Both the position numbers and the translations under genes were made by a program. The notes below the pieces were generated by a model. The model did no database searches and had not been told where the DNA came from. It saw nothing but the letters and a program-made list of their open reading frames with translations. From Agrobacterium arsenijevicii (lineage in GTDB: Bacteria > Pseudomonadota > Alphaproteobacteria > Rhizobiales > Rhizobiaceae), in NCBI GenBank assembly GCA_000949895.1, contig JWIT01000012.1:1-64000 (forward strand): 64,000 nt of DNA, given 5' to 3'. Of this stretch, positions 35,822 through 42,782 are shown piece after piece (the first letter of the stretch is position 1; the number at the start of each line of letters is the position of its first letter).

Positions 35822-36760
35822 TCAGCCCCGGTACCGTCCGGATGCGGTGATGAAACGTTCCAGTTTGCCCAGCGTCTGCTGACCCAGCTCCACAGCACCG
35901 AAACCCTTGGCTTGCTGAAACTCGGCCGCCGTGCTGAACACCATGCCCAGCACGACCTTGGTCGCGCCGTCACGATCCTCGAAGGAGGCCCAGGCGTCGG
36001 CATGTTTCGGCCCGTTCTCGCCCCACAGCAGCGAATAGCCGATCCTCTCTTCGGGCCGGACCTCGTGATAGAGATGATGGTTCGGATAGACGGTGCCGTC
36101 GGGGCCGATCATGTCGAATACCCATTCGCCGCCTGTTCGCAGATCGATCCTCTTGGTGCGGCAGGAAAACCCTTCCGGGCCCCACCATTGCGGCAGCGTC
36201 TCGGCATTCATCCAGGCGCTCCAGACGATGTTGCGCGGCGCCTTTATCGTTCGCTCCAGTATCATGGTTCGCTCGGCCACTCCGGCGAGATTGTTCAGAC
36301 CGGCATCAAACCCCTGCCGGTAACCCGCCTGCATGTCGTTGGCCAGCGAGGAAAGCTGCACCGTTACGACCAGTCGGCTGCCACCGGCGGCCGCTGAAAA
36401 ATCGGCTGTCACAAGCGCCGCCGACTGTGTCACGCCCTCGGATGAAACCACCTCGTAGTTGACGCTGCGCACGGCCTCCTGCAACTCCAGCCATCCGCAC
36501 TCACAGCGAATATCCGGTTGCCCTTCGACCTTGCAGAGTGAAACTTCGCGCCCACCCACGCTGGTGTCGGCCTCCAGAAATTCCACGGTTACTGAAGGCG
36601 TTGGAGCGGCCCAGACCGCCCGCGCGGCCGGGGCCGTCCAGGCCTGCCACAGCGCCGACAGGGGAACGGCGACATTCCGTTCAAAGCTCAGCGTCGCAAA
36701 GCGGCCTTCAGCAAGATGGGGCGCAGCAGCCGCGCCATGCGGATTGAGTGTAGACGTCAT
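35822..36760 (-). CDS. Tandem SRPBCC (AHSA1-type) domain protein
   Basis: A 312-residue soluble protein with two consecutive SRPBCC/AHSA1 hydrophobic-cavity domains. The first spans about 20-160 (FERNVAVPLSALWQAWTAPA) and the second about 165-305 (ERTIKAPRNIVWSAWMNAET, LPQWWGPEGFSC, YHEVRPEERIGYS). Most AHSA1 proteins have a single domain of about 150 residues, so this is a duplication/fusion. The ATG at 36760 overlaps the stop of the upstream ArsR gene (ATGA), which fixes the start and shows translational coupling. ArsR-AHSA1 pairs are common, the regulator usually repressing its own operon. The ligand is unknown. Confidence 0.85.
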   Translation of the reverse strand: MTSTLNPHGAAAAPHLAEGRFATLSFERNVAVPLSALWQAWTAPAARAVWAAPTPSVTVEFLEADTSVGGREVSLCKVEGQPDIRCECGWLELQEAVRSVNYEVVSSEGVTQSAALVTADFSAAAGGSRLVVTVQLSSLANDMQAGYRQGFDAGLNNLAGVAERTMILERTIKAPRNIVWSAWMNAETLPQWWGPEGFSCRTKRIDLRTGGEWVFDMIGPDGTVYPNHHLYHEVRPEERIGYSLLWGENGPKHADAWASFEDRDGATKVVLGMVFSTAAEFQQAKGFGAVELGQQTLGKLERFITASGRYRG

Positions 36761-37098
36761 TCGGAATTCTCCTTCATCGCCTTCATTGCAAATGCATCCA
36801 ACCGGCTGAGCCGGTTCTCCCATATGGCCCGCTGGTCATCGAGCCATGTCCGCACCGGCTCCAGAGCCTCGGGCACGATGGCGCAGGTGCGCACCCGCCC
36901 GTCTTTGGACGTGCTGATCAGACCCGCCTCCTCCAGCACCGAAAGATGCCGCATCACGGTGGGCAGACGCAGCCCCGTCGGAGCGGATAACTCCATGACC
37001 GGAGCCGGCCCCTCGGCAAGCTGGGCCAAGATCGACCGACGTGTCGGATCGGCCAGAGCCTGGAAGATCAGTGAAAGTTCGAGTGAATGCTTAGCCAT
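36757..37098 (-). CDS. ArsR-family transcriptional regulator
   Basis: A 113-residue winged-helix repressor. The pattern is IFQALADPTRRSILAQLAEG, then LRLPTVMRHLSVLEEAGLIS as recognition helix and the beta-wing SKDGRVRTCAI, with the tail (WLDDQRAIWENRLSRLDAF) typical of the ArsR branch paired with AHSA1/SRPBCC genes. No metal-binding cysteine pair (CxC) is visible, so it is probably not a metal sensor. The ATG at 37098 (MAKHSLELS) fits the family's usual start; an ATG 11 codons earlier also exists. It is followed in overlap by the SRPBCC gene and probably autoregulates the pair. Confidence 0.88.
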   Translation of the reverse strand: MAKHSLELSLIFQALADPTRRSILAQLAEGPAPVMELSAPTGLRLPTVMRHLSVLEEAGLISTSKDGRVRTCAIVPEALEPVRTWLDDQRAIWENRLSRLDAFAMKAMKENSE

Positions 37099-37212
37099 AT
37101 CACTAACTATCACGCGCCATGTCCGTCGCACAAGGAAAACTTCGTCAACTTGCTAAGTTTTCTCTTGGGAAGCAGTAGCGGAGGCAATCCGTGCTGAACG
37201 TGCAGAAAGCAG

Positions 37213-37239
37213 AAACGCCGGAGCATTGCCCCGGCGTTT
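37213..37239 (-). terminator. Rho-independent terminator of the ABC exporter gene
   Basis: A 9-base perfect stem (AAACGCCGG / CCGGCGTTT) with a 9-base loop starts 5 bases after the leftward exporter's stop codon. The leftward side continues CTGCTTTCT; the rightward side continues TGTTTTT, so it may act in both directions. Confidence 0.7.
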
Positions 37240-37244
37240 TGTTT

Positions 37245-39056
37245 TTAAGCGACCAGACCCTTGGTCAGTTCCAGTGCCTGCCGTTCGAACAGCCGGCGAT
37301 AGATACCGTCATTCAGCCGGATCAGCGCCTGATGGTCGCCCTCTTCGACAATATTGCCCTTGTCGAACACCAGCAACCGGTCCAGCGCCCGCACGGTGGA
37401 AAGCCGATGCGCGATGACCAGCGCGGTGCGGCCGTCCATCAGGCGTTCCATGGCCTGCTGGATCTGCACTTCGCTTTCACTGTCGAGGCTCGATGTCGCC
37501 TCGTCGAGGATCAGCAACGGCGCATCGGCAAGGAAAGCACGGGCAATGGCGACACGCTGCCGTTCCCCGCCTGACAGTTTGACGCCGCGTTCCCCCACCA
37601 TCGTCTCATAGCCTTTGGGAAGGGACATGATGAAGTCATGGGCGCTCGCCTGCCTCGCCGCCTGCTCGATCTCGCGCCGCGAGGCGCTCGGCCGACCATA
37701 GGCGATGTTTTCCGCCAGCGTGCGGTGGAACAGGATGGGTTCCTGCTGCACGATGGCGATCTGGCTGCGCAGGTTTGCCTGCCTGGCCTTGGCGATGTCC
37801 TGCCCGTCAATGCGGATCGAGCCGGAATTCACATCGTAAAGCCGCTGGATAAGCTTGACGAATGTCGTCTTGCCCGAACCCGAATGTCCGACCAGCCCCA
37901 CACGCTCGCCCGGCCTGATGGTGACCGAAAAGTCCTCATAGAGCGGGCTGGGATGGGCGCCATATTGAAAAGTGACGTTATCGAAGACGATCTCGCCCTT
38001 CTCAATCTTGATCGGCCTGGCATCAGGCCTGTCTTCGACGCCCAAAGGCATCTTGTCGAGCAGCACCAACTCCTCCATGTCGTTGACGGCGCGTTGCAGG
38101 TTGCGGATGTGCTGACCGACATCGCGCAGATAGCCCTGCAGGACGAAGAACATCGCCAGCACGAAGGTGATGTCGCCCGGCGTCGCCAGCCCCTTCTGCC
38201 ACATGACAAGCCCGGTTCCGAGAATACCGGCCTGCATGGACACCATCATGAAGCCCTGGATCGTGCCGTTCAACGTGCCGCGTTTCCATGTCCTGCGCGT
38301 GCGGCTATCCCATTTGGCCAGCACATGGCGCAACCGCGTCTCTTCACGGTTTTCGGCGCCAAAGGCTTTGACCACCGAATTGCAACTGACGGCATCCGCC
38401 AGCGCGCCACCGAGTTTGGTATCCCAGGCGTTGGCAAGCCTTGCCGCTGGCGACACGAAGCCCATGGAAAGCATCACGGTGACACCGACATAGATCAGCG
38501 ACCCTGTGCCCACAATAAGGCCCATGATCGGCCAGTAGCTACCCAGCACGACGGTGGCACCGACCAGCATGACGATGGACGGCAACAGGGCGACAAGCAG
38601 CACGTCATTGAGCGAATCAAGCGCCCACATGCCACGCGTGATCTTGCGAACCGTGGAACCGGCAAAGCTGTTGGCGTGCCAGTCGGTCGAGAACCGCTGC
38701 ACCCTGTGGAAACCGTTATTGGCAACATCCGCCATGGTTTTCAGCGTCAGCCTGATGATGCCGGTGAAGACGAACCAGCGCAGGACCACGCTCGTCAACC
38801 CCAGTGCCACGACGGTGACAAAGGCGCGCAGCGCCCGATCAGCCCCGTTGCCACCGGCAATGGCATCAACGATCTGGCCGGAAAAAACCGGCACCATGAC
38901 TTCGGCCAACGTGCTGGCAATCACCAGCACGATAATAAAACCCACCACTGCCGGCCGATGGCGCCAGTGATGAAAAACAAAGCCGAGCACATGGCGGTAG
39001 GCATCGGCGCGGAAATCGAGCTTCTTGCGAGTCATTTTAGCCAGCCCCGGCGCCAT
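37245..39056 (-). CDS. ABC exporter (fused permease-ATPase, type IV/MsbA-like)
   Basis: A half-transporter of about 600 residues that should work as a dimer in the inner membrane. The N-terminal membrane domain (about 25-330) shows six hydrophobic segments, beginning with RPAVVGFIIVLVIASTLAEV. The ATPase domain at about 350-590 has Walker A GHSGSGKTT, the LSGGERQRVAIARAF signature, Walker B LLILDEATSSLD and the switch IAHRLSTV. The start may be the ATG at 39056 or at 39035 (MTRKKLDF); neither has a strong binding site. It stands alone, followed by a terminator. The substrate is unknown; lipid, drug or peptide are all possible. Confidence 0.9.
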   Translation of the reverse strand: MAPGLAKMTRKKLDFRADAYRHVLGFVFHHWRHRPAVVGFIIVLVIASTLAEVMVPVFSGQIVDAIAGGNGADRALRAFVTVVALGLTSVVLRWFVFTGIIRLTLKTMADVANNGFHRVQRFSTDWHANSFAGSTVRKITRGMWALDSLNDVLLVALLPSIVMLVGATVVLGSYWPIMGLIVGTGSLIYVGVTVMLSMGFVSPAARLANAWDTKLGGALADAVSCNSVVKAFGAENREETRLRHVLAKWDSRTRRTWKRGTLNGTIQGFMMVSMQAGILGTGLVMWQKGLATPGDITFVLAMFFVLQGYLRDVGQHIRNLQRAVNDMEELVLLDKMPLGVEDRPDARPIKIEKGEIVFDNVTFQYGAHPSPLYEDFSVTIRPGERVGLVGHSGSGKTTFVKLIQRLYDVNSGSIRIDGQDIAKARQANLRSQIAIVQQEPILFHRTLAENIAYGRPSASRREIEQAARQASAHDFIMSLPKGYETMVGERGVKLSGGERQRVAIARAFLADAPLLILDEATSSLDSESEVQIQQAMERLMDGRTALVIAHRLSTVRALDRLLVFDKGNIVEEGDHQALIRLNDGIYRRLFERQALELTKGLVA

Positions 39057-39430
39057 CTTGTCGGCAACCGGTCCTCAAAATAGGAAGTTGGATGACACAG
39101 CCCGTGGAGAAGACGAAATGATGGCGTCAGATCAATCGGGCTATGAAGGGAAACAAAACCGCATGTCGGGCGCGCTCAGGGCGGGCCACGAATGGAAATG
39201 ACCTAGTGTCGGTTCATTCCACATGGGAGGAACTTGATGAATGGTGATGTCAAGCTACGCCTCCCTTGGTTCGATTTGACGCGATGGTTATTTTGTACCC
39301 GACCAGATCGCCATTGCCAACCGGAAAAATGCAACCTTACGGAAAGTGATGCAAAAACGCCACAATATGTGGACCAGCGGTTTTATAGACACTTATGCTG
39401 CGCACCCGAGGCGCGGGTGCGCAGCGAAAT
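39057..39430. other. Gap with a weak rightward ORF candidate
   Basis: About 370 bases between the exporter gene's start and the tctC terminator. A rightward frame starting at ATG 39237 has a strong GGGAGGAACTTG upstream and encodes MNGDVKLRLPWFDLTRWLFC..., but it runs through the terminator hairpin and into tctC antisense, so it is probably not a complete gene. Nothing else was identified. Confidence 0.3.
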
Positions 39431-39457
39431 CCCGAGCCCCCCTCTTGGGGGCTCGGG
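39431..39457 (-). terminator. Terminator downstream of tctC-like gene
   Basis: A very strong hairpin with an 11-base perfect stem (CCCGAGCCCCC / GGGGGCTCGGG) and a 5-base loop, 7 bases after the leftward stop codon at 39465. The leftward side continues ATTTCG, a weak T tract. Confidence 0.7.
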
Positions 39458-39464
39458 GTCTTGC

Positions 39465-40454
39465 TCAATCCATCTGGACGTTTGCGTTCTTGACGACGGG
39501 TTCCCACTTGGCGATCTCAGCCGCAACGTGGCTTTTCAACTCATCGGGTGACGACGCGACGATCTTGGCGCTGAACTCCGCCATGCGCGCGGCAATAGCC
39601 GGATCGGCAAGCGCTTTCTTGGCGGCGGCATTCAGCGTGTCCACCACCTCGGCCGGCGTACCGGCGGGCGCAAACAGCGCGTTCCAGGTGTAGGTTTCAT
39701 AACCCGGCACGGTTTCGGCAATGGTCGGCAGATCCGGGAACGACGAGGCGCGTTCGGCGGTCGTTACGCCAAGCGCCCGCAATGTGCCGGATTTGATATG
39801 GCCCGATGACGACGGCAGATTGTCGAACATGATCGATATCTGGTTACCGAGAAGATCGTTGAGCGCAGGACCGGCCCCCTTGTAGGGAACGTGCTGCATG
39901 CTGACGCCCGTCATGCTCTTGAACAGTTCGCCTGAAAGATGCAGCGGCGTGCCGTTGCCGGAGGACGCATAGGAATACTTGTCCGGCTCAGCTTTCAGAA
40001 GCGCGATCAATTCCGCGACGCTGTTGACGTTCAGCTTCGGATTGACCACCAGCACGTTGGGAACCACCACCAGCAAGGAAACCGGAGCGAAATCCTTTTC
40101 CGGATCATAGGGCTTTGTCTTGAGAATGAGCGGATTGAGCGCATGGGTGGCAACGGTGCCCATCAGGATCGTGTAACCGTCGGGCTCGGCCCGGGCGACA
40201 CGGTCGGCCCCGAGATTGCCGCCGGCTCCGGCAACATTTTCGACGACGATCTGATGGCCAAGCACATCACCCATCTTCTGCGCGATGACACGGGCGACCA
40301 CATCGGTGGAGCCGCCCGCAGCGAAGGGAACGACCAGCGTAATCGTTCGATCGGGAAAACCCTGCGCGCTCGCCGTCAGTCCCAACATGCATAAAGAAGC
40401 TGCCGTGGCGCCAAGTTTCAACACCATGCGCCGTCTCAAAGACCGGTAATTCAT
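39465..40454 (-). CDS. TctC/Bug-family periplasmic solute-binding protein
   Basis: Periplasmic receptor of the tripartite tricarboxylate transporter (TTT) family, about 329 residues. A signal peptide with twin Arg (YRSLRRRMVLKLGATAASLC) cleaves near ASAQG. The Bug signature follows: FPDRTITLVVPFAAGGSTDV, VVENVAGAGGNLGADRVARA, PDGYTILMGTVATHALNP, YASSGNGTPLHLSGELFK and VPYKGAGPALNDLLGNQISI. The ATG at 40454 has AGGAGGG just upstream. No tctA or tctB membrane genes are next to it, so it is an orphan binding protein; it may serve a transporter elsewhere or the OFA-type carrier encoded upstream on the same strand. The ligand is probably a carboxylate. Confidence 0.9.
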   Translation of the reverse strand: MNYRSLRRRMVLKLGATAASLCMLGLTASAQGFPDRTITLVVPFAAGGSTDVVARVIAQKMGDVLGHQIVVENVAGAGGNLGADRVARAEPDGYTILMGTVATHALNPLILKTKPYDPEKDFAPVSLLVVVPNVLVVNPKLNVNSVAELIALLKAEPDKYSYASSGNGTPLHLSGELFKSMTGVSMQHVPYKGAGPALNDLLGNQISIMFDNLPSSSGHIKSGTLRALGVTTAERASSFPDLPTIAETVPGYETYTWNALFAPAGTPAEVVDTLNAAAKKALADPAIAARMAEFSAKIVASSPDELKSHVAAEIAKWEPVVKNANVQMD

Positions 40455-40586
40455 GAACCCTCCTGTAGAATGGCCTCCCCGCCATCGGCGCATAGTAGCT
40501 CAAATGGACCTGAGAGCAACCGAGGGCCTGAACGAAGTCCGGGCAGCCCAACGACCGCCCGGATATCCATCAACGGCTGCGATACA

Positions 40587-42239
40587 TCAGCCGAATAGCG
40601 CAAGGCTGCTTTTGACCGTGACCCATACGCCCCAGAGAAGCGGGATGCCGACCGCGGCCCAGGCGAATGCGGCCTTGGCGTCGAGACCGCCCCTGCCGAT
40701 ACCGAAGGAACCGGTAGGCCCGGCATTGGCGGCGGCGGTCTTGGCCTGAAGGGTTGCGACCTCCGCATCAGACATGAACCATTTCTCCGGCAACGGCCGA
40801 ACAAATGCGTTGGCGATGAGGCCGATAGCGAGCATCCCCGCCAGGATGTACATGGTGCTGGTATAGAGCGCCGGACCGGGCGCAACACCGGCCGCGATCT
40901 GTGCTTCGCGGATGTAGTTGACGACCACGGGACCGGCAATGCCCGCCGTTGCCCATGCCGTCAGCAGACGACCATGGATAGCACCGACGAACTGCGTGCC
41001 AAAGATGTCGGCAAGATAGGCGGGAATGGTTGCGAAACCGCCGCCATACATCGACAGGATGATGCCAAGGGCGAGAACAAAGAACGCCTTGGAACCCATC
41101 GTCGCCAGCGTCGGGGCCAGCGCATAAAGAATGATGCCGAGCACGAAGAAGCAGAAGTAGGTGTTCTTGCGGCCAATCTTATCCGACATGGAAGCCCAGA
41201 AGAAGCGGCCGCCGATGTTAAACAGCGACAGCAGGCCGGTGAACCCGGCCGCGATGGCGGCGATCGATGCTTTCTGCTCGATATTGAGGTCAGCAAAGCC
41301 AACGCCTGGCAGACCGATCAACGAACCCGCGAAAATCTCCTGCAACATTGGCGATGCCATGCCGATCACGCCGATACCCGCCGAAACGTTGAGGCACAGA
41401 ACCGCCCAGATGAGCCAGAATTGTTTCGTCTTGTGCGCATCACGCAGATGAACATGACGATTGGTGATCATGGCACTTTTAGCCGCCGGGGCCGTCCAGC
41501 CTTCCGGGCGCCAGCCAGCCGGCGGAATGCGATAACCGAAGGCACCGGCCATCATGAAGACGAAATAGATCAACGCCATGACGACGAAGGTCTGCCAGAC
41601 GCCGACGGATGTGTCGGTCTTGAAGGTATTCATCAGGAGATTGGCAAGCGGTGCGCCGATCATCGCGCCGCCCCCGAAACCCATGATGGCCATGCCGGTC
41701 GCCATGCCGCGACGGTCAGGGAACCATTTGATCAATGTCGAGACCGGCGAGATGTAACCAAGGCCAAGACCGACGCCGCCGATGACCCCTGCCCCGACCC
41801 ACATCAGCCAGAGTTGGTGCGTCATCACGCCAAGGGCTGCAACCAGAATGCCGCCGCACCAGCAGCAGGCGGAAACGAAGCCGGCCTTGCGCGGCCCCAC
41901 CCGTTCCAGCCAACCGCCCCAGATCGCCGCCGAGCATCCGAGCAGTACGAAGAAGAGCGTATAAATCCAGCCAAGATCGGCCACACGCCAGTTACACTCA
42001 GTGGTGAACAGCGCCCCGATAAGGGTGAGGCTGGCGCAACTGGGGTCCGTCGCCGGCAGAGCCTTCGACAACGGCAGCCAGAAAACGCTGAAGCCATAGG
42101 CCATGCCGATGCACAGGTGAATGGCCAATGCCGCCGGCGGCACCAGCCAGCGGTTGAAGCCCGGTTTTGCTATGATCCGTTCGCGGTCCAGAATCCCGGC
42201 TTGCGCCGTTCGTCCCGCCGTTACCTCTGCTACTGCCAT
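40587..42239 (-). CDS. MFS transporter, OFA (oxalate/formate) type
   Basis: Inner-membrane carrier of 550 residues with about 12 helices plus a C-terminal extension holding an additional hydrophobic helix ([19 protein letters not shown]). OFA-family marks include [18 protein letters not shown] in helix 1, [29 protein letters not shown] in the centre and [20 protein letters not shown]. Start ATG 42239 has GGGAGG upstream. It lies 132 bases downstream of fdsD, on the same strand as the formate dehydrogenase operon, so oxalate or formate (or a related carboxylate) is the probable substrate; this is by context. No oxalate decarboxylation genes are in the window. Confidence 0.85.
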   Translation of the reverse strand: [550 protein letters not shown]

Positions 42240-42316
42240 CGACACTACCTCCCTCGTGAATGTCTGGACAACCATGAAGCACCCCATTGGCCGCATTGAC
42301 CGGGCGCAACCGAAAC

Positions 42317-42364
42317 CGCCGGATGTCCTCCTATCCGGCGATATTTGTTTGCGGCGTTTCGCCG
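42317..42364 (-). terminator. Possible terminator of the fds operon
   Basis: Two successive inverted repeats follow the leftward fdsD stop at 42372: GCGGCG...CGCCGC near 42351-42364 and CGCCGGAT...ATCCGGCG at 42317-42340, the latter followed leftward by GGTTTCGG. The T tracts are short, so termination may be partial and the MFS gene may be co-transcribed. Confidence 0.4.
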
Positions 42365-42371
42365 CCTGGCT

Positions 42372-42710
42372 TTACGTGGTTTCGGGAATGCTCGGTTCTG
42401 ATAGGGACTCGCCCGCTTGAGCACCCTTGCCGCCCGGCGCGCCCTTGGCGTCGTCACCTAGCCCGACCGCATCGGCGACTGGCGCACCGGGCCTCTTGAT
42501 CTTGACGGCCGCGGCGAGCACCAGCGGCAGAAACTCCCCGGCACCGGCATCCACGATCTCGAAAAACCGTTTTCGCATACGGGGTTCCCAGAATTTGTTA
42601 ATGTGCGTGGCGACACCCTCAACGCGGATATCCTCCGGCTGGGAAAGGAAAAAGGTCGCGATCTGGTTCGCCATCCTCACCAGTTTTTCATCGGTGTGAT
42701 TAAGCAACAT
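42372..42710 (-). CDS. fdsD: Formate dehydrogenase delta subunit FdsD
   Basis: Small accessory subunit of NAD-dependent molybdenum formate dehydrogenase, about 112 residues against the usual 70-80, with an Ala/Gly/Pro-rich C-terminal tail accounting for the excess. The family motif MANQIATFFLSQPED and KFWEPRMRKRFF (usual KFWDPRMR) identifies it. FdsD stabilises or helps assemble the complex. It follows fdsA by 72 bases without an fdsC gene between them. Confidence 0.88.
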   Translation of the reverse strand: MLLNHTDEKLVRMANQIATFFLSQPEDIRVEGVATHINKFWEPRMRKRFFEIVDAGAGEFLPLVLAAAVKIKRPGAPVADAVGLGDDAKGAPGGKGAQAGESLSEPSIPETT

Positions 42711-42782
42711 GGCTGTTTTCCCCGCGCCGCCTGACGGACGACGTTCACGTTGTCAAAAGGCCGGGATTGCCCCCGGCCCCGA

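Noticed and set aside
37638-39083. A 481-codon open frame antisense to the ABC exporter
   Set aside because: Shadow of a gene with Walker and signature motifs in the opposite strand; His/Gln-rich translation typical of antisense frames.
39237-39551. A rightward ORF with a strong ribosome-binding site before tctC
   Set aside because: It reads through a perfect 11-base terminator stem and into tctC antisense with no recognisable fold; kept only as a note in the gap entry.
40974-42299. A 441-codon open frame antisense to the OFA-type transporter
   Set aside because: Antisense shadow; the opposite strand encodes a 12-helix membrane protein with family motifs.
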